A stretch of 64,000 bases of DNA from Rhododendron vialii (lineage: Eukaryota; Streptophyta; Magnoliopsida; Ericales; Ericaceae): positions 10,497,001-10,561,000 of the forward strand of contig NC_080563.1 of assembly GCF_030253575.1 (NCBI RefSeq), given 5' to 3'. Below, one piece after another: positions 13,162 through 25,979 of this stretch (within the stretch, counting starts at the first letter, position 1; each line of letters opens with the position of its first letter). The notes below the pieces were generated by a model. The model ran no database searches. It had not been told where the DNA came from and saw nothing but the letters and a program-made list of their open reading frames with translations. A program made the position numbers and the translations under genes.

Positions 13162-14858
13162 GCCAAAACTTAATTTATATCTTGGAATCTAACTCAAAAG
13201 ATCGACTAAATTTGAAAGACCAATCATGCTGTTCAGTCACAGGAGCAAAAGCATGATAGTAAGACATTGACGGAGCAAGGTCCAAGGTGTGGACCAGCAG
13301 TGGCAGAAAAGAAGCCAATGGTAATAGTGGTAGTCCCAAGAGATAGAAAGAGATAGGACTGATAAACGAGTCAAACGAGCCAAGTAGATATTGTTCGAGC
13401 TTGATTTGTTTACAAGGTGAACCGATCCCAAATGAGCTGTACTCGAGCTGACCACGAGCCAATCTAAAGAAGCTTGAGTTTCTTAAACATCATAAGGTGG
13501 ACCAGCTGAGTAGTAGCTTGTTCGAACTTGATTTGAAAGCATAACGAGTTGCAAAAAAATGTTCAAGCTTGAATTATTTCTATAACAAACTGGCATCGAA
13601 CGAGCTTTTTAACGAGTGAATATGAACTCAAGCTAGATCACTAGGGTTCGACTATCGGCCCTGAGAAGAGAAGGATTAGAAGAAATTCAAAGGGAAGGCA
13701 AGAGAGCTTAAGCAAATACTCCTATTTGAGAAGAAAACTTAATGGCTGGAGATAGACAAGGGAATTTAAGAGATGAAACAGAAAATAATGGAGAAGAGAG
13801 AAATTAAGGGCTTCAGACAGTGGGAAGAAACTAAGGTAAACTTACACTAAGAGTTTTATTTCATATTCTATTTTGTATATTGTCCCTCCAATTCTTTGTT
13901 TTGTTGTCCAAAATCTCGTTCCTCAATTCTGAAATACATATAGGAGTATATCAAAAGACAATGCTAGTGGCTCTTTACTAGTGACAAATGATTGTGTGAC
14001 GGTTATTCTTGCGACGCCAAATGAAATTTATCTCATGTTTTTGTTTTCCATCATATGAGAAAATATCGATTCCTTACTTGTCCTTATAAGGTCCGTCCAA
14101 CTAACAAGAAAACTAGATTGATATGGCCGTAGCTAAACATACTGATTTGGACACATAGATGTTGTACAGAATGGCACATACTTTGTAAAGAATGACTCTG
14201 CGGTACTATAAAATACGTCATTTTACGAGATATGTGCTTTTGAATATGTGCACACAAAACTGTTTGAATCACGCCAAGACGAGACCAATTGAGATGAATG
14301 TAACGGTTGAAAAAGCTGTCCTCTTGCAATAAAAAGGGCACTATTTGGTTCGTCGAAAATTCCAAAGTTCTTTCAACACTTTATTGACAATTTGTCCTAA
14401 CAATTACTATAAAAATAAAAAATAAAAAAGAGGAGGAGATAACCATATTTTATATATGCACGGGCGGTTAATGACCATTAAGTGGACCTGATTAATATTG
14501 TTTTAAGAATGTCCACATAGCAGACAAGAAAGAACCAATCCATAATTTACCATGATTAAGCTTTTGATTGTACCCTAAAGGACTCATTAGAAAAGCAAGT
14601 GCTTGGATTTTGGACAATTAAGAAAAGGGAGCTTCTAAATTCACCAACCAAGTTTCTGAGTGCACTGACTTCACGTATCGTAAGTTTCGTATGTTCGGCA
14701 AAATCACTTGTACCTCATGAAAAATGCTGGTGTAAATAGAAATTTGATGAGTGCAGTTAGAACCATAGGAAAGAAAAAAGAGGGAAATATATAATCTGAA
14801 GGATTAATATAGATAGGAATCATTTTCTTATTACCTTTTTTAATTCTTTCTCTATTTA

Positions 14859-14926
<68 letters not shown>

Positions 14927-14998
14927 TTTTTCTTTAATTAGTAATTAACTATATATATATATATATATATGTATTTTTTCTTTAATTAGTAATTAACT
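14859..14998. repeat. (GT)n(AT)n microsatellite with duplicated flank
   Basis: A GT run (14859-14884) passes into an AT run (to 14922). A 28-bp block containing CTTTAATTAGTAATTAACT follows at 14923-14950. A second AT run and an identical copy of the block follow at 14971-14998. Slippage or unequal exchange explains the structure. Confidence 0.9.
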
Positions 14999-15789
14999 CC
15001 ATTCTCTCTACAGTTTAGTTAAGCTGAAGTGGTTACTGATGGCTTATAGTTGACTACACCTTTTAGGATTCTGGTGGAATTATTCGTATTCTCTTCAAGA
15101 CTTTCTTATGATTTGCGCACTTAAGTCCATCTTTTCTGCAAATAATTGTTTATTCTCCTTTATGAGGCAAAATTTTATTTTATTTCTACTTTGTCTCCGG
15201 GCTCTGCTCTGCTATTGGGTACTTGGTGTGGTGGGTTGCGTGTTGTAATTTGCGTCCTACACTCTCTCCAGTCCGACGGTCAGGGGTGTCTGGGCTAGGT
15301 TATTTTCTCCCCGGTCCAGTAAAATGTAGGTCATTCACGCTGAAATTAAGAAATTCACAAAAAATAACTTTCTCGCTGCCTGATTCCAAGAATTGAACTT
15401 CAGTCAAATGGGTGAGGAACAAACCCATTAATAAACCGGACTAATCGAGCCTCTCTCTCTCTCTGACTTGAGAAAAGTACAATAATCAATAAGTTTTTCG
15501 ACGGTTTGAAGTAGGATGGCAAAGAGGAGTCAGTGTATCGTTACTTACGGAAATGAACGAGTGCATAAGCTTCTCTGCAATTGGACCGCAAAGAATCGGA
15601 GTCCTGCAATAAAACCTGTCCTTTGGGTCCACTTTTAGGGCTTAATTTGGTGAATCTTTAGCCTGCTGTTTGAGGGTTGCTTTTCCTTTCTTTTAATTTT
15701 ATCTAATTGAGGAGCTAGTCAGGTGTAATGATTCTGTTTATGAATTTTTGTGGAGTGTCAATTATGTACTGCTATGTGTATATATACAA

Positions 15790-16125
15790 TATACATATTA
15801 TGTACATATGAATTTTGTGGGATTCACTTGGAGTCCCACAAAGATGATTCGGACCGTCTATTATTTTTAAAACATTTTTTATGCAGCCATGTAAAAATCA
15901 GCTCAACTCAATATCGCTAAGGATTTTTTCTGAATTTGTACAAGCGAAATTGAGCAGTTAAGTAGTTTCGTCCACACGAATTCAAAAAAAATCCTCACCG
16001 ATATTGGGTTGAGATGATTTTTTACAATGCTCCATAAAAAATGTTTTAAAAATAATAAACGGTTCAAATCATCTTTGAGGGACCCAAAATGAATTCCACA
16101 AAACTCATATGTACAATGTATAAAC
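15790..16125. mobile_element. fold-back MITE-like element
   Basis: Two long, imperfect inverted arms meet near 15953. The outer ends read TGTACATATGAATTTTGTGG and, inverted, TGTACATATGAGTTTTGTGG. Inner matches include AAAACATTTTTTATG and its complement, and ACTCAATATCG with its complement. No coding capacity. Confidence 0.75.
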
Positions 16126-16340
16126 AAACTTATATGTACCCATAGCTTTATTAATTATTTTACGAAGAGAGAAATGGGATGTCCAAAAAGCAGTCAAATG
16201 CTAGAAAAGCTCCCTCCGCCCCTAGGCCTTGGCAAAGCCCAGAAAATTCCTTCAACGGGTGAACTGTTGAGAATCCATAAAGGCGACGATCAACTCATCC
16301 TCTCTCTTTCCTCAACAAAATTCTCTCACACACTCACTCA

Positions 16341-16342
<2 letters not shown>

Positions 16343-16384
<42 letters not shown>
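16343..16384. repeat. (CT)n microsatellite
   Basis: An uninterrupted CT run of about 42 bases preceded by CACACTCACTCACA. Confidence 0.95.
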
Positions 16385-16387
<3 letters not shown>

Positions 16388-16889
16388 GTGGGGTCCCTCA
16401 CCAACTTCATAGTCAGTTGACGCTGAATTTTTGTCTGCCGGCTGCTCAATCTTGTTTATACCAAAACACAAGTTGTATTCGAATACATACCTGATGCATG
16501 TATTTGAGAGGACCAGATGTTGATGGTTCTATACTTCTATGCGAGGTATGAATACGCGCACTCAACGAATTCGGAGATGTCATGAACTAAGTCACATAAT
16601 GCATGTGTCGCGAACGTAAGATGCTTTATTAAAAAACATCTCAAACTACTAAAGTTCGCAAGAGTAAGGATTGAGAGCAAAAAAATGACTGGGTCAATTA
16701 AAGGATCATTGGACTTGGGTCACGACCGAGATCCGTCGTGCAACTCCTTTGTTCTCCCTTTTCGCTTAGCTAAAAAGGTGGATGAGGGGGCAACCGGGCA
16801 TGGCAACCCTTTTATGGGCGTGACCATAGGGACTCCAAACCGACGGCAGATCCCGAAAAGGACCAAAGAGCTATAGCAACTACCTTCCC

Positions 16890-17036
16890 ACCAAAAGCTT
16901 GCAGGCCAGAGGCGGACAGAGGAAAATGACCAAATTCGAGAGTGGCGCCGCTAGCACAACTTAAACTTGGTACCTCCTCCCTCACCCAAACCCAAAAGGA
17001 GTAAGCCTTGACCAACTAGGCTATCACCCCTAATGG
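16890..17036 (-). mobile_element. tRNA-derived SINE-like fragment
   Basis: On the minus strand, TAGCCTAGTTGG (complement of 17012-17023) fits the RNA polymerase III A box. A degenerate B-box-like AAGTTTAAGTT lies about 45 bases further on. I did not find a poly-A/T tail or target duplication, so the far boundary is approximate. Confidence 0.35.
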
Positions 17037-17765
17037 TTCGTCTGTTCTCCCTTAGTACCGAAAAGAAAGACACTTATTAGCGCTTCCGACAAATTTGGCT
17101 AGGGAGGGACTACGATGCCCAAGTTAATTTGGATGAAATAACGAAAACAAAGAAAAGAGAAGAAGAGTGAGTGAATGATTTAAAATATCCCGCTCTTCTA
17201 CGGATTACCTCCCTACTTCTAGTGAGCTCCCTCTCGGGCTCCAAGTTATCAAGAGCGCGAGAGATAATAATCGTTTAGCATATGCTGCAGTGGCATCACC
17301 CTTGGAGGGGACTACGAGTCTCTTTTGAACTCATCTATTCTAGAGGATCCTCTAGCCTATGCACGATCAACCCTTTCCATTTCTATCGATTTCATTTCGG
17401 AGCATGTGCATATTTATCTAATCTGACAATATCAAGTTCCTTTAGCAACGAGTCGAGCTTCTGACACAGCTCGGGATTTGGCCGCTCTAGCCATGTTCAG
17501 AATGGGCCGGTCAGGACTGAGCCTCATATCCAAGGCAGAAACCCCAACCCACACCTCCCCCCCCCGACTTGGGCTCATCATCACAATGGGTTGTTCCTGG
17601 CCCAATCCATATTGGGCTCATGTGTTTTGACCACGCACAGTTGTTTATGAGGAGTAGGGCAAGGGCCGGCCCCGGGGTAAGCCCCGCAAGACCTCGAACT
17701 TGGGCAACCCCAGGCAAGGGCAACCAATTTTTTTTTTTTTTTGATAGTATAAGGTATATATATAC

Positions 17766-17890
17766 ATATTGACGAAGCCAGCGCATGTAGAAAGCTTTGG
17801 TTGCTGACACAAGTTCGACTCCTGCGGGAGGCGAGATTATTTTCCCTTTTGAGGGGTATACATATACTTTTTGAGAAAAGTGTTTCAAGA
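17766..17890 (+). mobile_element. SINE-like fragment with a B-box
   Basis: CAAGTTCGACTCC near 17810-17822 fits the pol III B box (GGTTCGANNCC) with one difference, and is followed by a GCGGGAGGCGAGATTATTTT block that I recall as part of a dispersed plant repeat. No A box or target duplication was identified. Confidence 0.3.
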
Positions 17891-18282
17891 ATGATCTTAC
17901 TGGTTTGATCGTCAACTGAAAATTCTTAAGGCCTAAGGGATCTGGATTCAAATCTTTTGCAGCAACATTGGAATTTTTTTTTTTTTTTTTACGTTCTCAC
18001 TGAATCTAAGGCACTATTTGGAGCCTAGGGAAAGAATATAAATAATTGAGAAGAAAATTAAAAAAAAACCTGGAAGAAAGTTGAATTGAGATTTGAGAAT
18101 TTTCCTCATTTTTTTTAAGAACCAACAAGGAAAGGAAATTTTTTAGAATTTTCTCATTTTTTCCACTTCTTTCTACATATCCACACAAAGCCTAAGACTA
18201 TAGTAACAACTTTATGCTTGTCACTACATATCTTTAGATACACTCTTTTAATAGTAAGTATTTTTGTGACAATAATTTTAGT

Positions 18283-18415
18283 AATTGATTTTGGCACTCC
18301 ACTATTTGATACCCACACTTCAATACTTGTTTTTTTAGTGTTCAAAATACACATCACATAAAAGACAAATATTAGAGTGTGGTTGTCGATATTTGGAGTG
18401 CCAAAATTAATCTCC
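18283..18415. mobile_element. short inverted-repeat element
   Basis: GATTTTGGCACTCCACTATTT at the left is matched by the inverse of a right arm reading ATATTTGGAGTGCCAAAATTAATC. Matching CCCACACTT and GAGTGTGG blocks lie inside. About 130 bp; MITE-like, superfamily unknown. Confidence 0.6.
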
Positions 18416-19744
18416 ATATTTTTTTGTCACTAATATAGTTTAGTGACAATTTATGTATATTAATATATGTCAATTTTCTTGTAGTGTGAGTTGAAGAATT
18501 TGCTAAATAAGATGTTTTTTTTTTTAAATCGGATAGTGCTAATCATATAGCGCTGTAACCAAAGTTTCATTTTCATTTTAATTTTTTGATGCAATTCAAA
18601 CTAAAAGCACAATATAGCCTTAATTTTATTTTCTTACTTATATTTTCTTTAATTTTTATGACTTAATAATGAGCGGGCAACCAAGTTTGGAGTTGGGCTT
18701 GGGTAACCCAATCATCGGGGCCGGCCCTATAGGGCTATGATATGAAAAAAGGAGAGGAAAAGTCCCTTAGGTGGGGTGTCTCCCCAAGGACAAGTCCTCT
18801 GGGAGACTTGATTAAGCAACCTACGGAATGTTTTTAAAACCCAGACCGAACTAGCTGGTTAAACTGGTTGAACCGTCGACCTATAGATGTTGGTCAACCA
18901 TTTTTACCAATTTGTTGTCTTGGAAGTGCTTAAAACCGTTCAAACCAATGGTCAAACTACTCAACCCGGTGCCGGTTTAGCGAACTGACCAATCTGGCAA
19001 TCTGGACGGACAAGGGTCCACTGCTGGGGTGTTGAACACAGCACATATGGGTTAAAACCTCGTCCGCCCCTGTAACTGAACCATATCATCCCCTTCGAGA
19101 AGTACCATATAATTATGACATCACTGTTCAACCGGGATCATAATAACTAAATAGGTATATTAAGATAGCTGAAAATAAAATAAATAGAAAAAAGTTTGAC
19201 ATGTACTTCTCGAAGGGGACAACAATATGACGGTGAATTCCTAGGGCACTCCAAGAATAGGAAAAACTAAATTTAGAAGTAGGAGAAATAGAACATACTT
19301 CTGAATGAGAGAGATAAAGGTTGAGCTGAAAAGAAGGGTGTTGAAACAAACGAGGAAGGCCAAGCCCATCGATGGTTGCAGATAATTGCAGACATCATAG
19401 AGCATGGAGACAACATACGTGTTGCGTGGAAGTGTTATGCAAAAATATAAAACACGACTAAAATGTGTTTTCCAAAATTGGAAACTGTGCTCCAAAAGAT
19501 ACGTGGTTCCATATGCCAAACACGCCGGTGAAAGGGTAGGTTGGTTAATAAAGCACATAAGATCTAGACTGCTGATGGATATCGCATAAGACCCAAAATC
19601 ACCCGCACATGTATGAGTCATGGATGAAAGAATTATTACCTATTGGTCCTTGATTTTTTGTCTTTGATTGTATTTCATTTTATTTTAGGAATCAGATATG
19701 TTATTTAGGAATCTTTTGTTTGTAACGCCCCGACTTTTCGGAAG

Positions 19745-19996
19745 CAAAATAAAATAAAATTTTAAGAAAATTTGCTAAATAAATATAATTTTTCAAAATA
19801 AAATTTAGCTATTACAGTCACAAGATAAATTTACTGATTCAAAATACATTAATTTCAGAGCTGACTTTAGCAAAATAAAATAAAATTTTAAGAAAATTTG
19901 CTAAATAAATATAATTTTTCAAAATAAAGTTTAGCTATTTCAGTCACAAGATAAATTTACTGATTCAAAATACATTAATTTCAGAGCTGACTCTAA
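19745..19996. repeat. 126-bp tandem duplication inside the solo LTR
   Basis: Two adjacent 126-bp copies, both starting CAAAATAAAATAAAATTTTA, at 19745-19870 and 19871-19996. They differ at only a few bases, so the duplication is recent relative to the LTR. Confidence 0.95.
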
Positions 19997-20504
19997 GCTT
20001 GATACAAATCCGAAACATACTCGATCTTCGTTCCTGATATTCTTTCCGAGTTGAACTGCAACATCTTTGAATCCTCTCCATCGAATCCTGCGCCCACTGG
20101 CAAATTGATCGCCGAAGCAAACGATTTGCCAGGATACAGACGTATCCGTGAGTGATAAATCACCCAGTAGAATAATCCAACCCAACCACCCCTCTTACTT
20201 TACAATTAGCAGGTAACAAGATAATATTGAATCGAAGAAGCCAAACAAATATTCTCCACATAAGCTAGTTCATTACTATCCATAACCTCATGTGAAATCT
20301 AAGATCTCTCCGCAAGATCTTTCCTCCCCAACCGCTAGCCATGCTCGGTCCCATGAGATCACTTCCCTTTGCTGTCGCAGATGCACCTAAGTTATGTACC
20401 GAGTATGCATCCCAATAACTATAACAAGGGAAAAGCTTATCATGCCTGAATCACAACTAGAGTTCGCTTATCTTATATACCACCTCACAAATCACTTCAC
20501 AATC

Positions 20505-20812
20505 ATCACTGGACACCCGCCAGTCTATCAATTTATCACTGGACACCCGCCAGTTTTATTTTCATCACACAATTTATCACTGGTGTTTTTATCACTGGAT
20601 ACCCGCCAGTTTTATTTTCATCCCGCCAGTTTTATTTTCATCACATAATTTATCACTGGTGTTTTTATCACTGGACACCCGCCAGTTTTATTTTCATCAC
20701 AAATCTCAGGTGTTTTATCACTGGACACCTGCTAGTTTTATTTTCATCACTGGACACACGCCAGTTTATCAACTCATCACTGGACACACGCCAGTTTCAA
20801 TCTTATCACAAA
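20505..20812. repeat. array of ACTGG-loop-CCAGT hairpin units
   Basis: Seven full copies and at least three partial copies of ATCACTGGACACCCGCCAGT (with small changes) are joined by TTTATTTTCATCAC-type linkers. Each core is an inverted repeat, ACTGG and CCAGT around a 7-base loop, so each unit can form a small hairpin on one strand. The array lies in the 3' part of the minus-oriented solo LTR. Confidence 0.9.
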
Positions 20813-21219
20813 TCTCAACATCACGCATGCAGGCAATCTAGAAATAAAACTTTTCAATTCATCCATTATCTAGCATCGCCTAGGTGAATTCTACTCGCAT
20901 ACCACCCCATATCTCTAAGGTCCAATCTAACACTTAAATCAAGTATCGATGCAATATATAACAAATCAATAATAATTAAAACAATTAATAAACAATGTAA
21001 TCACGCAACTTATTATGAACGGGCCGTTGCCCTTAATCTTGTATGGTCACAATGTCAATAATCAAGTAAGAGTTTTAAAAGGAATTTAAAGGAAAATTTT
21101 CTGGGTTCTTATTAATTAATTCTAAGATAATATATTAATTAAAAACTAATTAAATACATTAAATAGATAAAAATATTGAAATATTTATCATGACCTTAAT
21201 AAGAGTCCTAAAGGTTCTA

Positions 21220-21760
21220 TACAATCAGTTGAGTGCCAAAAGTTGAGTTCGGAGGGTCGCGGAATTATTTTAAATAAAGACGTTAAATAAAGTGGCTGAA
21301 AGTGAAGTAAATAAATAATAAATAATTTACTAATTAAAATATGTTGAGGTTAACAAAGTTTCATCTTCGGAATGTAGGGAGTCTAAATAAAATTACTCGG
21401 GCATTAATGATATGGTTTATAAGGTCGTAAAGAATTTTTTGATTTAAAACGCTATAGAAATAACAATAAATAGTAAATTAAATTAAAAATATATTATTTT
21501 AACAAGATATCATATTTGAGATGCAAGAAGTCTAGGAAAAATTAGTTTGGGTGTTCAAACGTCGTTTGGAAGGTCGCAAAGATTTTTCGTTTTCAAACTT
21601 TGATAGATAACGAATAAATAATTTAATAAATAGATAATTAGATAAAAAAAAATGATCTTAACAAGTTATGATCATTGAGGTATGAAAAGTTTAGGAAAAA
21701 TAGTTCGGGAGTCAAAAATAAGGTTTGGAAGGTCGAAAAGTCGTTTCGAAACATTTAAAA
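21220..21760. repeat. degenerate ~120-bp segmental repeats in the solo LTR
   Basis: Four diverged units each hold a GGAAGGTCGNAAAG-like block followed by a TTTTNAAA block, an AATAAAT-rich stretch and a GTCTAGGAAAAATT-like block. GGTCG occurs near 21252, 21423, 21572 and 21731. Similarity is low but the order of blocks is kept. Confidence 0.55.
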
Positions 21761-22387
21761 ACAACTAAATCTACCAGATAAATTAAACTGATATAATTAA
21801 TACGTTTTATACTAAGTTGATATTACATTGTAAGAAAGTAATATCAGATCAGTAGTTTTTTATAATAATAATATCAAAAGGATTGTAAAATAAATATCAT
21901 AAAGGTCATCTTATTCGCAAATAATTACAAATAAAATGTCGGGCTCAAAAATAATATCAATTTGGTGAATACGGCAGAAAACGCGCGGTAACTATATTTT
22001 TTTTCGTTCGGGACATAGGGTTAAGCATATAAACACTTAATATACTTGGAGAAGAGGTTGGATAGGATTATAGTACCTTTAATCGGATCGAATTGATTTA
22101 AAAACGAATCTTGAATTTTGGGGAAGAAGACTTTGGATTTTTTTGATCGGGAGACTTTGGAATCAAATTGGACGATGCTTGGTGATGCTAGAAGTAGAAG
22201 GAATAGATTGGAATGGTCGGATTGAGTTTTGGTTGGGTCTTGGTACGAAACCCACTTTTCTCTCTCTTTCTTTCTCTCTCTAAAACTCCATGGATTGAAA
22301 CTTGATTTTCTCTGGTTTTTCTCTCTTTTGGACTGATGGGGCGTGGGGAATATTGTGGTGTAAATTTCGTGGGTCAATGGGGTGGGG

Positions 22388-22395
22388 TATTTATA
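22388..22395 (-). promoter_or_regulatory. TATA box of the solo LTR promoter
   Basis: The minus strand reads CTATAAATACC here, about 330 bp inside the LTR start. This is the position and form expected for the U3/R promoter of an LTR in this orientation. It may still initiate transcription, which is untested. Confidence 0.5.
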
Positions 22396-24140
22396 GGAGA
22401 ATTTTGGTGGAAGAGAATAAGAGTGAATTTAATTGGGTTGGGTTCATGGGATTTGGAATGGACGAATTTGGCTTGGTTTTAGGGTTAGGGAGGAAGTAGA
22501 GACTGAGTAGGAGACGGAGAGACGGAAAGAGTTTGAGGTGAGGGAGGAGAAGGAGTGTGCATGTACGCATGTATGTGTAGGAAAATTAAAAAAAAAATGC
22601 ATGTATATATTGTATGCATAATTGTATTTAAAAAAAAAAAGAATTGCATTAAGGAAAATAATTCTAATAATATTATATTTAGAAAAAAAATTGGGTCAAA
22701 AATCCAGATCCTTACATGTTTATTATTATTTTGAAAATTTTGTGACTAGCCTATAAATACTAGGCTTGATTTCTTATAAGGACTTTTTTATATTGAGAAT
22801 AAAGATTTATTGAGATTAGGGCTTTTTTCTTCTTCTTTTAGCTTCCTTTCTTTTATTTTGTGGGTTCAAGCTATGGGCTAAAAAGATTGTTCAACTGTCT
22901 CATTGTAGATAATGGATTGGTTAATTGAAAAATCTCCAGGGGAAATAGGAAAAGGCTAAACAGAAAGACCATGGTTCCAAATCCAGAAAATGTATTCACA
23001 AAATTAAAGAAAACAAGATTTAAGGGGGTTCTGAGGTGTACTTAGGCGAAGCGGTCCTTCAAACATGGATGATGTCTCTTGGATGCATGCTTAGGTTTGC
23101 TCTTTATCTTACCATGCTGCTCGTGCCGTCCAATGCTGCAAATAACAAAAATGGTATAACGACGAATGTGAGCAGAAAAACGCTGCGGACATTGAAATGC
23201 AAGTAAGAAATCTGGAAACAGAGAATCATACAAGCTCAAGCTTATGTTACAAAGTGAAAAATCAAATCCTAAGAAAGGTGAAAGGAAGTAACCATACTTG
23301 TATTACATGTAAACCACACCACTTGCTCCCGACATGGCACTCATAGATTTCATCGAGACACGTGATTTATGAAGGGTTGCGTCATCATCTTCTTTTTCCA
23401 ATAGCTCTAATCCAACGACATCATCAGCTGCGCTTAATACCTGTTACAGAGAAATTTCCAGGGGTTTTGGCAACATAAAGTAGAGAAATTACTGTCTTAT
23501 TTTTTGGAAAAAGAAATACCCCTAGTTAGTGTCTGGGAGAAGTAAAACCTTTGGCAGTAAATACACAAAGTGATTGTTCTCATCCTCCAATCCACAACCT
23601 AAAGGTTAGCAGGCAGAGTTTTTGATTCCTGAACCAGTGATCACCGCAGGTCACCAACATTATTGTCTTCTCACCTTAAGAAATAAAATATAATACACAG
23701 GCACACACAGACCTTCCCCAGGAGGGCCAGTTGCTCATTAAGACCATGGTAACTCAAATTGGCTCCTGAATCGAGTGGAGGCAAGCTTGTTATAACCTGT
23801 CAGTAGCATTGATTAGTTATCTACCAATGCAAGATAAAATTCAAACAAGCATTTAATACTCGTCTTTCAACTGATATGTTACAAATGCACACTCCTTTTG
23901 TTTCTATAAGAGGAAAAGAGGAACTTAGAAAAATTTGCAATCTAAACTTCACATGCCCAAAACAGACATAAATTCCACAGGGACCGCATATTCATCATCT
24001 CATAACAATCAAATAAGGTTATTTGGCGCAGAAGTCCAATCGACTTAGTGCTGCTGTGCACAACATGAGGAAAGTCCTTACCTTAAAGCTATAACATTGA
24101 TCAATCAAAACTGCTGCCTTTTAGTTGAGAAGTACATCTC

Positions 24141-25328
24141 CTGGATCCAGCATTAGACAAATTTAGTAGACAGCACCTCGAAAGAGAAGATACAGGATGA
24201 AAAAACTAAAACACCTAAGTTTTAATGATGGTTTAAGCTGTAGCAAAAACCAAAACTAAATGAAGTAGGCATTGGAAATACCTATGTATCAGTAGACACA
24301 AGGGAGTATAAGAATGCATTGTACTCCTCTTTACCTCTCGCCATCCTATCTTGAAGATGACCCTGTCAACTTAATAAAAGCAAATAAATTAAGGTAAATA
24401 AAAGCAAATAACTAATAAATTAAGCAACAAGTAGCAACGTATAAGTCCTGCCCAATAACATGTTAGAAGCACACTATTGCCCAGCGAAAATGTTTGCTAA
24501 CATGCTCGTACAGCATCAAAATACTTGATGATATAAATAATGTATGAGGATGGCCCACAAAATAGAACATCAAAGGGACGGTGGAACACCAAGGCCCCTC
24601 TAATAAAAACAAAGTGCATTGTGCAACACATGTTTAAGCATACCACTATAAATAAAAGCAAAATGCAATGTGCACCACATATTCAAGCTTATATGACAAC
24701 CTCTGAACTGTTTATTGAAGCTCTAGCATAGATCTACTACTGTCTCACTAGTTGAGGAAGGAGATAAGAAAGGGTAGAAGGAAAATGGAAATAACACCTG
24801 TTACTGTGACAGTGAAACTGAGCAGGGGAGGGTAAATAGGCCGAACTAATCATCAAGAAATCCAATTAAAAATCAACTTTCAACTACCTCTGTCTCTTGT
24901 GATTGGCAACCACACGCAAAGAATGTAAAATACAGCTAAGACGCAACAAAAATGACATCACTCCGCTTGGTTCACCATTTTGAGAGTAACTTTTACTCTC
25001 GACACAGTTTTCAATAAATTTCTCTCTCTATCTCTCTCCACTCATTACCACTCAACTCTCAAAAATAACTTTCTAAAACCTCAACCAAACAAAGTGATTA
25101 ACTCTTTGCCACACTAACTGATTTGATTCCCGCTATCTACAGAGGAGTCCATACATTAGGAATGAACATGTCAATTAATTGAGCATAGTTCAAGGGTTCC
25201 TAAGTCCTAACTCTTCTACCAAAAAGAATAAATGAACATTGGGCGTGATGTGGGCCCTGAAGAAATAGTGCAATGTGGACCATTTATCATCTAACATGAT
25301 CAGTTTCGAAAGATTGAACTAGATTTAC
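24141..25328. other. gap where the XPB helicase core is absent
   Basis: An intact gene would hold roughly 1.4 kb of helicase coding sequence here. I found no match to the DEVH box, the nucleotide-binding motif or other helicase motifs on the minus strand. The sequence is AT-rich non-coding DNA and includes one MITE-like element. Confidence 0.65.
24959..25096. mobile_element. 138-bp MITE-like element
   Basis: The left end CACTCCGCTTGGTTCACC and the inverted right end CACTTTGTTTGGTTGAGG form an imperfect terminal inverted repeat of about 35 bp. A GAGAG/CTCTC-rich core lies between. A clear target duplication was not found (possibly AT). It lies in the region of the missing XPB core. Confidence 0.55.
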
Positions 25329-25979
25329 CTGAGCAGGGTGAATTTCAAAGGAATGAGTTTCTTTTTCTTACGCAGCTGCTACCAATTCCGCTTCAATTAG
25401 CAACTCGTTGTGCCCATTTTCAATTTCACCAATGGATTTGCCAACTGTAAATTCATCACTTCCATGCATCTCCTAAACAACCATCATGAATGTATTGAAA
25501 TATTACTTACAAAGAAACTTGTTACCCAGAATGTTCAAATCACATTACCACAAAAATGCGCACATAGACACTACAATTTCCCTAAACGTAGTGGAACAGA
25601 AACATTCAACATGGGATGAGCCATGCAGCCAGAGCAGAAACATCATCAGCCAATCTTCACCATTAATTGTTCAGTAATCTTCATTAATTATCATAACAAA
25701 TTGTAACGACCTTGAATTTTGGTCAGTAAAAATTTCGTTAAATATTTAAATTTTATTTAAATTACTTATTTTCTCTTGAGTGTTATATGATTTCTTGTTA
25801 ATATTCGTCGTAGTTAGATTTTGGTCCTTAGTTAAACTCTTGACTAGAAAAACCTACGTGACCAATTTAGTTAGTTTCCAACCGACTACTTGGAGGAACC
25901 GAGCAACCAACTCACCTAGTTGCTAGATGAACCTTTTGGAGCTTTTGAACCTCTTGAACCTTTGTCTTTACCCATTGGT

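Larger units (their letters stand above)
8669..19721. other. 11-kb intergenic stretch without a recognisable gene
   Basis: No open frame here resembles a known protein and I found no conserved exon-like block on either strand. It holds several microsatellites, a 44-bp direct duplication (13074-13161), two fold-back elements, two SINE-like pieces and an interrupted LTR-like fragment, listed separately. The rest is AT-rich and apparently unique. Confidence 0.6.
19722..22716 (-). mobile_element. solo LTR of a Ty3-type retrotransposon (minus orientation)
   Basis: The 2,995-bp block reads on the minus strand from TGTAAGGATCTGG to GGGGCGTTAC, flanked on the plus strand by TGTTT at 19717-19721 and 22717-22721, a 5-bp target duplication. 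The 3' end shares CGGGGCGTTAC with the plus-strand solo LTR at 25.7-30.1 kb. No gag, protease, reverse transcriptase, RNase H or integrase was seen, so I call it a solo LTR, the usual product of recombination between two LTRs. One terminal A appears lost, or the border is one base off. Ty3 lineage (Tekay/Retand-like) is inferred from the TGTAACGCCCC-type ends. Confidence 0.65.
19626..22860 (+). mobile_element. LTR-like fragment interrupted by the 3-kb solo LTR
   Basis: Sequence on the two sides of the solo LTR (19626-19721 and 22717-22860) reads as one unit ending in a CTATAAATACTAGGCTTG promoter-like block and GAATAAAGATTTATTGAG, as in short Ty1/copia LTRs. The other LTR and internal domains are not visible, so the assignment is tentative. 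Confidence 0.3.
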
